From Bordetella parapertussis (GTDB lineage Bacteria; Pseudomonadota; Gammaproteobacteria; Burkholderiales; Burkholderiaceae_D): DNA of 64,000 bases. The first letter of the stretch is position 1; every line of letters starts with the position of its first letter. The stretch covers positions 1 to 64,000 of the forward strand of contig CAMBFZ010000020.1 of assembly GCA_945866125.1 (NCBI GenBank). The letters are read 5' to 3'. The translations under genes were made by a program, and so were the position numbers. The notes beneath the pieces are model-generated. The model worked only from the letters and a program-made list of their open reading frames with translations. It was not told where the DNA came from and ran no database searches. This document shows, piece after piece, positions 7,040-16,465 of the stretch.

Positions 7040-9201
7040 GGAATATCACGTCGCTTGAGCAGGCGATGCGTGAGCAGGGTAAATGCAATGAGTAGTAGCA
7101 GCACGATCACCATCACGCCGATGGTCGCTGCGCTAGGCTCGCGAATAGCCTGCAGCAGGTTATGGGCAAAGGCGGTCGTCAGAAAAATACCGGGCGCAAG
7201 ACCAATCGCTGTCCCAATCAAATAATCTCGCAGTCGAATATGCGATGCGCCAGCGACGATATTAACCACGCCAAACGGCGCTAACGGTAACAGGCGCACC
7301 ACAATCATCGCCAGAATGCCGCGTCGTGCCAGACGATGCGAGAGCCGGTTGATGCGGCTGCTTAAAAATCGTCTGACGATGTCGTGACCAAGCCATGTGC
7401 CGAGTGCGTAGCCGGCAGCTGCACTCGCCATCGCTCCCGTCATTGCGTAGAGTGTGCCCGGCATAGTGCCAAATACGATGCCAGTGATGCCGATCAGTAG
7501 CGTCACCGGGATGAGTAGCAGGCCTCCAATGACGTACACAGCGATGATTAGCAGAGGCGTCATCGGCAAGGCCTCAAGCTGCTGCGCACTGCTGATTAAC
7601 CATGCCGGCTGTAGAAAATCGCGCAGAGGTGTGAAGCGCCATACCAGCGCCAGCATGAGCATGAGCGTCGCTAGTACGATCACGACTGTCATCCGGCGTG
7701 GCAGCGGCTGGCGGGCATCAATCGGCACAAGCTGCGCAAGTAATTGCTCGGGGTCGATAGGCCGCTCGGGATCAAAGAGGGTTTGCTCCGGAAGGAGCGC
7801 GTCGAGCTCAGGCGTGAGGATGGGCTCGAAGCTGTGCAGGCGCCGGGCATTGGTCGACAGCAGATCAATGCTGCGCAGGAGCCCGACTGATAGCTGGTGG
7901 GCCTTGAGTACTTGTTCAATTGACTGGCCAAGATGCTCGGCGAGCAAGCGGCTGCGCAGGCGCGCAATGCCGGCGGCGATACGAGCGCATTCTTCATCGC
8001 TGCCGCGTACTTCGACACTAATATTGCATTCGGTATCGCAAGCCATCGAACGGTTGGATAAATTGGCAGAACCAATCGAGATGAGCCGGTCGTCGACGAT
8101 ACATACTTTGCTGTGCACATTTAAGACGCCTTGACCATTACCGGGGATGATTGGACAAACCAGTCGGTAGCGTGCATAGCGATCTGCCACACGCAGCCGA
8201 CTTTGCAGGCGCGCACGCAGCTGGCCCATGGTGGCCTCCTCCAACCAGCCACTTTGCTGCTGCGGCGAGACGATCACGATGTCGGGTCCGTCTGCTTCAC
8301 GCAGCCGCACCGCGAGGGCATCTGCGATCAGGCCTGAGGTGAAATACTGGTTTTCAAAAAACAGGCTGCGCCGCGCAGCGGCAATCGCGTCAAGATGCAA
8401 GAGACGTATTTCTTCGACGCCAGCGCGTCCTTCATAGGCCGGTTCGGTGCGCGAGATGCCAACCTCAACGTGGGTCAGATCGGGTTGCAGGCAGTCTGGC
8501 CATATCGGCTCGGCGTGCGTTGCCGGCGGTGTGCCCCGGCTTCCGGTTGCGCGTTGCCAACGTTGCCGGCATAGCTCACCGAGCGCGTGCGCAGCGGCAC
8601 CATCGACGGCTGCCTGCACATCGTGAAACGGTGGGTAGTGGGTGTTGTCGGCATTTTGTCGACGCCGGTCATGCCACTGATGTTGAGGCGTATCCCAGCG
8701 TGAGCGTGTCAGATCGAGTCCGCCTACAAAGGCTAGTACGTCATCGACGACGATGATTTTTTGATGATGTGACGCCCCCACGGGGTGCCGTCCATCCATT
8801 TGAAATGCCATACGACGATGCGTGCGCCAGCCTAGTTTAATGTTGGGTAACCACTCTCGCTCTAAGGCGTAGAGCATGGCGAAGTCCCAGTTTAAGACGT
8901 AGGCGTGTAGCTCTTTGCGTTCGCTGACAAGGGCATGCAAAAATTCACCGAGCTCCTCGGGGTAGCCATCATGGGCGCCAGAGGGGATGAGCCGCATCCG
9001 GCTGTCGATATCCCACGAAAGAATGTAGATACTGTGCCGGGCTTCCCGGAGTGCACTGCGCACGGCGCGAAAGGTTATGTCGGCATCGACGCACATGGCA
9101 AAGCGCGATGCCTGCGCGATGCACCAGCAATTGCGGGCCGGCTGGAGGATAGTGCGAGAGAAAAACTGAGTCACGGCGGATGGTACGAATAATGCGCACA
9201 A
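7036..9201 (-). CDS. Phospholipase D-like / cardiolipin-synthase-type protein fused to a VTT (DedA/TVP38) membrane domain
   Basis: A protein of up to 721 residues. The N-terminal two thirds carry two HKD phosphatidyltransferase motifs, 'HHQKIIVVDDVLAFVGGLDL' and 'HSKVCIVDDRLISIGSANLS', which form one active site that handles phosphatidyl groups. The last about 220 residues are a VTT domain with several hydrophobic helices and the 'GIVFGTMPGTLYAMTGAMAS' re-entrant segment, typical of lipid scramblase-like DedA/TMEM64 proteins. So one polypeptide joins a phospholipid-cutting or -transferring enzyme to a membrane lipid-handling domain. The start is uncertain: 9201 is TTG and conserved sequence begins about residue 20. 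It is coupled to the downstream EEP hydrolase by ATGA. Confidence 0.87.
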   Translation of the reverse strand: MCALFVPSAVTQFFSRTILQPARNCWCIAQASRFAMCVDADITFRAVRSALREARHSIYILSWDIDSRMRLIPSGAHDGYPEELGEFLHALVSERKELHAYVLNWDFAMLYALEREWLPNIKLGWRTHRRMAFQMDGRHPVGASHHQKIIVVDDVLAFVGGLDLTRSRWDTPQHQWHDRRRQNADNTHYPPFHDVQAAVDGAAAHALGELCRQRWQRATGSRGTPPATHAEPIWPDCLQPDLTHVEVGISRTEPAYEGRAGVEEIRLLHLDAIAAARRSLFFENQYFTSGLIADALAVRLREADGPDIVIVSPQQQSGWLEEATMGQLRARLQSRLRVADRYARYRLVCPIIPGNGQGVLNVHSKVCIVDDRLISIGSANLSNRSMACDTECNISVEVRGSDEECARIAAGIARLRSRLLAEHLGQSIEQVLKAHQLSVGLLRSIDLLSTNARRLHSFEPILTPELDALLPEQTLFDPERPIDPEQLLAQLVPIDARQPLPRRMTVVIVLATLMLMLALVWRFTPLRDFLQPAWLISSAQQLEALPMTPLLIIAVYVIGGLLLIPVTLLIGITGIVFGTMPGTLYAMTGAMASAAAGYALGTWLGHDIVRRFLSSRINRLSHRLARRGILAMIVVRLLPLAPFGVVNIVAGASHIRLRDYLIGTAIGLAPGIFLTTAFAHNLLQAIREPSAATIGVMVIVLLLLIAFTLLTHRLLKRRDIP

Positions 9202-9251
9202 AGTGATCAGTGAGCCCGGTCAGTTTGCAACGCAAAAAAGATGCGTCCAGC

Positions 9252-11810
9252 CTAGTGGAAAATCTGCCCTTCCCGCTTGCGGTTTTGCAGCAAGAGCTCG
9301 AATTTATCCGGTCTCAACGCCTCGCTGAACAAAAAGCCTTGCATCATGTGACAGGCGGTCGTTCGCAAATAACTGAGCTGTTCGACCGTTTCAACGCCTT
9401 CCGCCACCACAGCAATATGCAAATCAAGCGCCAGTTTGATGACGGCCGACACGATGGCGACATCTTCCTGATCATGGGGCAGATTGTGGATCAGGGTCGC
9501 GTCGAGCTTGAGTACATCGACCGGAAAATCTTTTAGATACGACAAGGTCGACACACCAGTGCCAAAATCGTCGACACAAATCGATACACCGAGCGCCTTA
9601 ATGGCATGGATGATGCGGCTATTGCTTTGGCTGGCAGCGACCAGAGCGCTCTCGGTCACTTCGATTTCTAAAAATTGCGGGGCAAGTTGCGCGTCGGCGA
9701 GTGCTGCGCCGATGGTGTCAACAAAATTTTGATCCAGTAACTGTGCCGGCGCAAAATTGACCGACACTTTGAAGCTAGGCAGATTCATTTTTTGCCACGT
9801 ACTGATTTGCTGGCAGGCCGTCTTGGCAACCCAGGTTCCCAGTTCGACGATGAGACCAATCTCCTCAGCAAGGCCGATGATCTCTCGGGTTGTCAGCATC
9901 ATGAGTTGTTGATTACGGCAACGTAGCAAGGCCTCCACACCAACCAATTCAAGCGTGTGGACATCGATCTGGGGCTGATACGCCAGCTCAAAATCATTAT
10001 GGGCGACGGCCAGTCGTAATTGTTCTTCCTGCTGCATGCGCAACTGCACTTCGGTGAGCATGCCCGGCGCAAACACGCGATAACGATTGCGTCCTGTTGA
10101 TTTGGCTCGGTACATCGCAAGATCGGCTTTTTGCAGCAAATCGCCCGGCTCGCTGCCATCTTGCGGGTAGAGCGCAATACCTAGGCTGGCGCCACTTTTG
10201 ATGGTATGCGTATCGATCTGATACGGCCGGCTGATTTCCTGAATAATGCTGTCGGCTAGTAGTTCAGCGGCAGACAGCGATTTGAGGCGCGTGAGGATCA
10301 CAACGAATTCGTCACCACCCAGACGTGCCACGGTATCAGTCTCACGTACACATTTTGATAAACGCTGCGCAACCATCTTGAGCAGTTCGTCGCCCGCGTG
10401 ATGACCCAGACTATCGTTAATTGTTTTGAAGTGATCAAGGTCGAGCAAAACCACGGCTACGCGGGAATTATCGCGATCGGCATTAATCACCGCCTCGTGC
10501 AGACGCTCCAGAAAGCGCGCGCGGTTTGCCAGGCCGGTGAGTGTGTCGTGATTGGCCATAAAAAACGTTGTTTGTTCGGCTAGCCGGCGCTCGGTATTGT
10601 CGCGCATGATTTCGACAAAGCCCTGCACCTTGCCGTCTTTGTCATGCAATGCACCGATGACACCATTATACCAGAAACGCTGGCCGTTTTTGCGCACTCG
10701 CCAGTTGTCATCTTCCACTCGGCCGTCCTGGAATGCGGTCTGGAGCTTGCGTGCCAGCTCGCCTTTTTCCTGATCTTCTGGTGTAAAAAATAATGAGAGC
10801 GAGCGTCCCAGGATTTCTTCCTTGCGGTAGCCAAGTATGCGCTCGGCACCTGGGTTCCAGCTCAGGATGATCCCGTCTTGATCCAGCATAAAAATAGCGT
10901 AGTCGGTCGTGCCCTCAACAAGCATGCGGAAATGCTCTTCGGTACGCTGCAATTCCTGCAAGGCCCGTCGGCTGTCGGTGATGTCGCGAAAGACGTCGAC
11001 GGCCCCCACTACCTGCGCGTTCGCATCGCGTAACGGCGCTGCAGCGTGACTGAGCGTCATCGACAAACCGCGCTTGCGATCAAACAGGGCCAACTCATAG
11101 TTGGCGATTTTTTCTCCATCAAGCGCACGCATTAAGGGATGCTGATGCCAGGTCGGCAAGTTTGCGCCGTCGTCCGACATCGCTGCATGGGCCTGCCTGA
11201 TCTGCGCAATATCGACCAATGGGGATTCAAGTTTGAGTATCTGCTTGGCCGATTGGTTGACCAAAATAAGCTGTCCCTCTACATCACAGACCATGACGCC
11301 TTCGGTCATGCTATCGAGGATCAATTGCAAAATTGCGGCCTGTCGCGTTAGCGACTCCCGCAGATTGACCTGATCGGTAATATCCGAGCCGGTCCCGATC
11401 ACTTGCACTACGTGGCCCTCACTATCCCGCTGAAAAGCGGTAGCGCGTAAACGCAGCCACCGCCATGTACCGTCGACATGGCGGGCACGGTGGTCAATTT
11501 GATGGACTTCATCGGCCGACGCCTCGATGACTTTTTTCAGCCAGGCGGAAAAGTGCGCCTCATCATCCGGATGAACGCAGCCCTCTTTTTCGCGGATCAG
11601 AATAGATTGAAATTGCTCGGCGCTGCAGCCAAGAACGTCAGTGACCCGATTGTTGCAGTAGATATTGCGTTGCTGCTTGGGATCGTAAATGAAAATGATA
11701 TCGGGACTAGTGGCAGCAATGCGCTCAAAATAATCTTGCAAGCTAGCAAAATCAGTGCGGCCACTTTTTTCAGGGTCTGCTGCGACTGGGGGGTGCGGCG
11801 GAAATTCCAA
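9252..11810 (-). CDS. PAS-PAS-PAS-GGDEF-EAL cyclic-di-GMP turnover protein
   Basis: An 852-residue cytoplasmic protein with no membrane segment. Three PAS domains (about 22-148, 155-285, 290-410), the first and third with PAC tails, are followed by a GGDEF domain (about 412-575) and an EAL domain (about 590-845). The diguanylate cyclase site is intact (GGDEF at 498-502) with the inhibitory I-site RETD five residues before it. The phosphodiesterase site also looks intact: EALLR at 626, 'EVTESAL', 'DDFGTG' and 'VAEGVET'. So either activity is possible and PAS input may set the balance. A perfect FNR-type box lies 125 bases upstream, suggesting oxygen-linked expression. Confidence 0.93.
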   Translation of the reverse strand: MEFPPHPPVAADPEKSGRTDFASLQDYFERIAATSPDIIFIYDPKQQRNIYCNNRVTDVLGCSAEQFQSILIREKEGCVHPDDEAHFSAWLKKVIEASADEVHQIDHRARHVDGTWRWLRLRATAFQRDSEGHVVQVIGTGSDITDQVNLRESLTRQAAILQLILDSMTEGVMVCDVEGQLILVNQSAKQILKLESPLVDIAQIRQAHAAMSDDGANLPTWHQHPLMRALDGEKIANYELALFDRKRGLSMTLSHAAAPLRDANAQVVGAVDVFRDITDSRRALQELQRTEEHFRMLVEGTTDYAIFMLDQDGIILSWNPGAERILGYRKEEILGRSLSLFFTPEDQEKGELARKLQTAFQDGRVEDDNWRVRKNGQRFWYNGVIGALHDKDGKVQGFVEIMRDNTERRLAEQTTFFMANHDTLTGLANRARFLERLHEAVINADRDNSRVAVVLLDLDHFKTINDSLGHHAGDELLKMVAQRLSKCVRETDTVARLGGDEFVVILTRLKSLSAAELLADSIIQEISRPYQIDTHTIKSGASLGIALYPQDGSEPGDLLQKADLAMYRAKSTGRNRYRVFAPGMLTEVQLRMQQEEQLRLAVAHNDFELAYQPQIDVHTLELVGVEALLRCRNQQLMMLTTREIIGLAEEIGLIVELGTWVAKTACQQISTWQKMNLPSFKVSVNFAPAQLLDQNFVDTIGAALADAQLAPQFLEIEVTESALVAASQSNSRIIHAIKALGVSICVDDFGTGVSTLSYLKDFPVDVLKLDATLIHNLPHDQEDVAIVSAVIKLALDLHIAVVAEGVETVEQLSYLRTTACHMMQGFLFSEALRPDKFELLLQNRKREGQIFH

Positions 11811-11934
11811 GATTGTTCCTTGCGGAAATTATTTTTGCAAATCCAGCCATCGGATGCCTTACAGTGACGCTGGCAGCTTAACCTAGTCTTGTTAAATTAA
11901 ACACGAAGCAGTTTTGTTTTTTAGCAGAATACTG

Positions 11935-11948
11935 TTGATAATTATCAA
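11935..11948. promoter_or_regulatory. Perfect FNR/Anr-type box
   Basis: TTGATAATTATCAA matches the TTGAT-N4-ATCAA consensus of FNR/Anr regulators exactly. It lies in the divergent region between the GGDEF-EAL gene (125 bases from its start) and ppnN (150 bases from its start), close enough to act on either promoter. A chance AT-rich palindrome is possible because the surrounding sequence is AT-rich. Confidence 0.5.
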
Positions 11949-12097
11949 TTTTTAGATGCGTTTATCCACTGAGCACCTTTGATTATTTTCTTGAGGAATG
12001 TTCTTTTTTTTGAGAAAGACGCGTTAGCGCGCTGGACTTTACCTCGGTGCGCTTTGATACTGCGATTGATACCCTCGTTGCGTGGAGTTGCATCCTG

Positions 12098-13468
12098 ATG
12101 AACTATCCGATTGTCGATACATTTATTGCACCAGAAGGACAACTAGAGCTATTGTCCCGGACCGAAGTGGCGAAGATGCTCGACACCAGTCAGAGCGGCT
12201 TGCATCAGATTTTCCGGAATTGCGCACTCGCCGTTTTGAACTGCGGCAACAGTCTTGATGACGGCAAGATTTTGCTGGAGCGCTATCGGGATTTTTCTAT
12301 TGAGATCGTGCAGCGCGAGCGCGGCATCAAGCTCGCTATCCGCGGCGCGCCTGCGAGTGCTTTTGTCGATGGAAAAATGATTCGCGGTATTCACGAGCAT
12401 CTATTTGCGGTGCTACGGGACATCCTCTTTACTAGCCACGAATTCGATGGGGCGTCCGGTTTTAATGCGATCACGTCATCTGCGATCACGGATTTTGTGT
12501 TCCATATTTTGCGCAATGCGAACGTTTTGCAGCGCGCGCATGATCCCAACATGGTGGTCTGCTGGGGTGGGCATTCTATTTCACGCACCGAATATGACTA
12601 CAGCAAACAGGTTGGCTATGAGCTAGGTTTGCGTGCGCTGGACATCTGTACCGGCTGCGGCCCGGGTGCGATGAAGGGGCCGATGAAGGGCGCTACCATT
12701 GGCCACGCGAAGCAGCGTATCGCTAACGGCCGCTACCTCGGCATTTCGGAGCCCGGCATCATCGCTGCCGAATCGCCCAACCCGATCGTCAATAACCTGG
12801 TGATCCTGCCGGACATCGAAAAACGGCTGGAGGCCTTCGTGCGCACGGGACACGCGATCATTGTGTTTCCGGGAGGCGCCGGCACGGCTGAGGAGATTTT
12901 ATATATTCTTGGAATTTTGCTGCATCCGGATAATCAGGCGATGCCATTTCCGCTGATTTTTACCGGGCCGGCAGAGTCAGCGGCTTATTTTGCGCAGATC
13001 GATGCTTTTATTGGTGTGACCCTCGGGCCCGCGGCGCAGCGCTGCTACCAGATCATTATTGATGATCCTGTGGCGGTTGCCCACGCAGCGCAGGCTGGTA
13101 TTGCAACAGTGCGGGCTTATCGCAAGGCGCAGGCAGATGCCTATTATTTCAACTGGAAATTAAAAATTGATCCCACATTTCAGGCGCCATTTGTACCCAC
13201 CCATGCGGCGATGCGTAGCTTGAGTCTGCACAAAAATCAGGCACCACATCAGCTGGCTGCCCACCTGCGACGCGCGTTTTCCGGCGTGGTTGCCGGTAAC
13301 GTCAAGGTACAAGGGATTGCCGCTATTGAGCAGTATGGTCTATTTGAAATTCATGGCCAGACTGATGTCATGGAGCCGATGGATGATTTACTGGCCGCTT
13401 TCGTCGCGCAGCATCGAATGAAGCTGCCGGGTATGCACTATCAGCCCTGCTATCGGATCATCAAATGA
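12098..13468 (+). CDS. ppnN: Pyrimidine/purine nucleotide 5'-monophosphate nucleosidase (LOG family)
   Basis: A 456-residue protein matching E. coli PpnN (YgdH) across its length: 'LFRNCALAVLN'-type N-terminal region ('IFRNCALAVLNCGN'), 'AFVDGKMIRGIHEHLFAVLRD', and the LOG-family signature 'FPGGAGTAEEILYILGILL' with 'GPGAMKGPMKGA'. PpnN cleaves nucleoside monophosphates to free base and ribose 5-phosphate and in E. coli is activated by (p)ppGpp through its N-terminal domain. The ATG at 12098 gives the expected N-terminus and has GGAG 10 bases ahead. The next gene starts within its stop codon (ATGA). Confidence 0.93.
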   Translation: MNYPIVDTFIAPEGQLELLSRTEVAKMLDTSQSGLHQIFRNCALAVLNCGNSLDDGKILLERYRDFSIEIVQRERGIKLAIRGAPASAFVDGKMIRGIHEHLFAVLRDILFTSHEFDGASGFNAITSSAITDFVFHILRNANVLQRAHDPNMVVCWGGHSISRTEYDYSKQVGYELGLRALDICTGCGPGAMKGPMKGATIGHAKQRIANGRYLGISEPGIIAAESPNPIVNNLVILPDIEKRLEAFVRTGHAIIVFPGGAGTAEEILYILGILLHPDNQAMPFPLIFTGPAESAAYFAQIDAFIGVTLGPAAQRCYQIIIDDPVAVAHAAQAGIATVRAYRKAQADAYYFNWKLKIDPTFQAPFVPTHAAMRSLSLHKNQAPHQLAAHLRRAFSGVVAGNVKVQGIAAIEQYGLFEIHGQTDVMEPMDDLLAAFVAQHRMKLPGMHYQPCYRIIK

Positions 13469-14235
13469 ATCCGCAGCCCTTGCAGCATGCGCTCATCATG
13501 GGCGCCTCAAGTGGTATCGGGCTGGCAATGGCGCAGCAACTTAGCCATGACTCTGCGCTGAAAACCTTGGTTCTGTGCTCGCGGCATGCTAGCGGCAGCG
13601 TCGCGTTACAAACGATTGCCTCAGCAGGCAGGGCCAGTGGTAAAACGGTCTTCATTATGGACGTGGATATAAGCGATGAAAACAGCCTTGCCCACCTGGC
13701 TGCGGCATTGCAAGCACAGGTGCCGGTGCTTGATCTGGTAATGAATACAGTCGGTTTGCTGCATGATGCAGATCTGTCGCCTGAGAAGACGGTATTGCAA
13801 ATATCGGCTGCGTCGATGCAGCGTGTTTTTGCGGTCAATACATTTGGGCCCATGTTTTTGGCGAAGGCCTTATGGCCCTGGTTACGGTCACGTCATCCGG
13901 TGGTGTTTGCATCGTTATCGGCGCGAGTGGGATCGATCTCGGACAATCGTTTGGGTGGCTGGTATAGCTACCGCGCGTCTAAGGCGGCACAAAATCAATT
14001 GTTGAAGACCATGGCCATTGAGCTCGCCCGCAGCAATCCTGAGAGCATTGTGTTGGCGCTACACCCGGGCACAACGGATACGCCGTTGTCGCGTCCTTTT
14101 CAATCAGGTGTCACCGCAGAAAAATTATTTACGCCGGTGTTTGTTGCAACACGCCTTTTACAATTGATACATGATGCACGCCCGGCGCAGAGTGGTTGCT
14201 TTCTTGCTTGGGATGGTCAGCAGATTGAATGGTAA
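13465..14235 (+). CDS. Short-chain dehydrogenase/reductase, C-factor-like
   Basis: A 256-residue SDR with the NAD(P) motif 'MGASSGIG', 'NTVG' in the NNAG position, and the catalytic Ser-Tyr-Lys set ('ASLSAR', then 'YSYRASKAAQNQL'). The 'SYRASKAALNQ' style and the long 'ALHPGTTDTPLS' region resemble the C-factor (CsgA)/cell-cell signalling SDR subgroup found as orphans in many proteobacteria. Its substrate is unknown. It is translationally coupled to ppnN through ATGA and is convergent with rsuA. Confidence 0.85.
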   Translation: MNPQPLQHALIMGASSGIGLAMAQQLSHDSALKTLVLCSRHASGSVALQTIASAGRASGKTVFIMDVDISDENSLAHLAAALQAQVPVLDLVMNTVGLLHDADLSPEKTVLQISAASMQRVFAVNTFGPMFLAKALWPWLRSRHPVVFASLSARVGSISDNRLGGWYSYRASKAAQNQLLKTMAIELARSNPESIVLALHPGTTDTPLSRPFQSGVTAEKLFTPVFVATRLLQLIHDARPAQSGCFLAWDGQQIEW

Positions 14236-14243
14236 ATTTTTTA

Positions 14244-14954
14244 CTAACGCAAGAGCGCTATCTGCGCCGCTTCAAGAAAACACCACTCCCCTTCCTCAAG
14301 CTCAAGCGCCGCTAAGCTAAGCTCGCCGATGGCGGTGCGCTGTAGCGCTGAACAATGATTGCCCGCAGCGGCTAGCATGCGCTTGACCTGATGGTACTTG
14401 CCTTGTTCCAGCACGATTTCAATCTGATGGGTACCAAGCTGACGACACGACACGGCTGCCAAAGGTGCGGGTTCGTCGTTGAGCTGCACCCCGGCCATCA
14501 GGGTGTCAACTAAACCCGCGGTGACCGGATCGTGCGTCGTGGCGAGATAAAGTTTAGGGACATGCCGCTTCGGCGACGATTGCGCATGAATGAACGCGCC
14601 ATCATCGGAGAGCAGCAGAAGGCCGGTGGTGTCGTGATCAAGCCGACCAACCGGTTGCACGTCGCGCCAGCTAAACTGCTCGGGCAGAATCGTCAGCACG
14701 CCAGGATGATGGCTAGGCTTGCGAGAACATTCGATCGCAGGCGGTTTGTTGAGTGCGATGTAAACCTGCATGCGCACTTCCCATTCTTCCTCAAACAGCG
14801 TAAAAAATAAGCCGTCGGTTTCAAAGCGCGCAGCGATGTCCGTGACGACCGTCTCGTGCACGGTCACTTCACCATCAGTAATCAATTTGCGGCACCACTT
14901 ACGGCTGCCAAAGCCCTGCGACTGCAGGATACGGTCGATGCTCAATATTGTCAT
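14244..14954 (-). CDS. rsuA: 16S rRNA pseudouridine synthase (RsuA family)
   Basis: A 236-residue RsuA/RluB/E/F-family enzyme with an N-terminal S4 RNA-binding region ('IDRILQSQGFGSRKWCRKLI') and the catalytic block 'PVGRLDHDTTGLLLLS', whose Asp attacks the uridine. RsuA modifies U516 of 16S rRNA. The C-terminal 'EGKYHQVKRML'-type segment ('EQGKYHQVKRMLAAAGN') is typical. Full length fits the family. Convergent with the SDR gene, with only 8 bases between. Confidence 0.9.
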   Translation of the reverse strand: MTILSIDRILQSQGFGSRKWCRKLITDGEVTVHETVVTDIAARFETDGLFFTLFEEEWEVRMQVYIALNKPPAIECSRKPSHHPGVLTILPEQFSWRDVQPVGRLDHDTTGLLLLSDDGAFIHAQSSPKRHVPKLYLATTHDPVTAGLVDTLMAGVQLNDEPAPLAAVSCRQLGTHQIEIVLEQGKYHQVKRMLAAAGNHCSALQRTAIGELSLAALELEEGEWCFLEAAQIALLR

Positions 14955-15009
14955 GGCGGCACTCTACCAGAGAGCGTGCCGCCATGCCTAAACGCTGACC
15001 CGTGCTGGC

Positions 15010-15507
15010 CTACTGTCCAGAGGGCCGCGGCATGTCCATCGTGTCATTTGACGGCGGGGTGGTACTACCTGAACCTGAAGCACTACCGCTATTGACGCCA
15101 CCCTGCTGGCCTGATTGTGGTGCCGACTGTTGTGTGCCTGATGTTGAGCCGCCGGCAGCCCCGGATTCAGGTTTGGCCTCATCCTGCGGGGTCGTTTGCG
15201 AAGCGCCTGATTCGCCTGTGGCGCCGGACGCACCGCCGCTACTTTGACTACTGCCTTCGCTTTCTTGTCCGGACTCGGATTTGCCTTCTGATTTTTTCTT
15301 GGCGCCCGACGACGAGCGTTCTTGGGTACCCGTTGCACTAGACCCGGTAGCGCTTTGCCCTGATAGCTCCTCAACCTTGCGCTCGACTTCGGCCGCGCGC
15401 GCCGGGTCTGTACTTTCGCTTATGCCCCCGGTTGTTGTCGATTGCGCGCTTGCCCAGCCCGACGAAACTAATAAAGCTAAAAATAAAACATTAACTGACT
15501 TGATCAT
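15010..15507 (-). CDS. Ser/Gly/Gln-rich exported protein of unknown function
   Basis: A 165-residue protein that begins with a clear signal peptide ('MIKSVNVLFLALLVSSGWASA', cleavage after ASA). The mature part is low complexity: runs of Ser, Gly, Gln, Thr and Lys with no recognisable domain, apart from a short charged helix ('ARAAEVERKVEELSG'). Probably periplasmic or surface-exposed and disordered. It lies behind the ankyrin gene on the same strand but 253 bases away. Function unknown. Confidence 0.65.
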   Translation of the reverse strand: MIKSVNVLFLALLVSSGWASAQSTTTGGISESTDPARAAEVERKVEELSGQSATGSSATGTQERSSSGAKKKSEGKSESGQESEGSSQSSGGASGATGESGASQTTPQDEAKPESGAAGGSTSGTQQSAPQSGQQGGVNSGSASGSGSTTPPSNDTMDMPRPSGQ

Positions 15508-15760
15508 ATTGACCTCCGTACTCAGTGGATAAATGGATAAGAGAAAAATGCCAGGCGGATTGACGGCTCAAGTACTGGCTTTAGGCAGAGCAAGGGCGCG
15601 TGTCCGGCTGCCAATCAGACTGATCAATCGCGTTGTAGTTTCATCAAGTCGACGTACGTAAGAGCCGAAACAGCGTGATTGTTTGCGTTGGAAGAAAACA
15701 AGGAAGGAAAAAACAAAAGAATAAAAGCCCGCCAGCAACCTGAACCCGGTCGGTCGCGGG

Positions 15761-16465
15761 TCACGGCGATGAGTTGGATGTGGCGTCTTTTTTCGCGCTT
15801 AGTTGTGCTTGCTGCAAAAGCGCCGCGAGGGAAATTTTCCCCTCCACACGAGCAAAATCAGCTGCGGTGAGGCCGAGCTCATTTTTTAGAGTAACGTCCG
15901 CCCCCTCAGCCAGCAGGAGTTGCACGATGCTCAGATGTCCGGCCCGTGCGGCCATCATCAGGGGCGTCGTTTTGTTGGGGGATTCTGCATCAATATAGGC
16001 AGACTGTTCTAGTAGCAGCCGCACAATCGGCGCACTGCCGGCAGCTGCAGCGTAGTGCAAGGCCGTCCAGCCCGTCCGGTTGATTTCGGCACCCTGCCCG
16101 ATCAACGCAGATGCCGCTAGCTGATCAGATAAAAATGCGGCAATCATCAATGCTGTATCTCCATTACGTGAGCGTGCATTGAGCGCAATATCGGGTAGCG
16201 TCAGCAGCAAACGCAGAACCTTGCGCGACTTCTCGCGCACCGCAAGAATCAAGGCTGTATCAAAGCGTTCCGGCTCAATGGTGTTGGGATCAAAGCCGCG
16301 ATTGAGCAAGCCTTGACATTGGCGCACATCATCAAAACGAACAGCGCGAAACCATTGGGAAAACGAATCGGGCGGTTCTTCAAAAGATTTCAATAAGGTC
16401 GAAAAATCCGGCACCGCGGCCAGCACAAGCAGCTGACGGCGAACAGGATCAGTGGGCGCGCTCAT
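15761..16465 (-). CDS. Ankyrin repeat protein
   Basis: A 234-residue protein with four to five ankyrin repeats: 'TALILAVREKSRKVLRLLL', 'DTALMIAAFLSDQLAASALI', 'WTALHYAAAAGSAPIVRLLL', 'TPLMMAARAGHLSIVQLLL' and a final 'LTAADFARVEGK'. Ankyrin stacks bind other proteins; no enzyme domain is present. The ATG lies inside the end of tatD (17-base overlap), so it belongs to the tail of the mltG-tmk-holB-pilZ-tatD operon. No signal peptide at this start. Confidence 0.85.
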   Translation of the reverse strand: MSAPTDPVRRQLLVLAAVPDFSTLLKSFEEPPDSFSQWFRAVRFDDVRQCQGLLNRGFDPNTIEPERFDTALILAVREKSRKVLRLLLTLPDIALNARSRNGDTALMIAAFLSDQLAASALIGQGAEINRTGWTALHYAAAAGSAPIVRLLLEQSAYIDAESPNKTTPLMMAARAGHLSIVQLLLAEGADVTLKNELGLTAADFARVEGKISLAALLQQAQLSAKKDATSNSSP

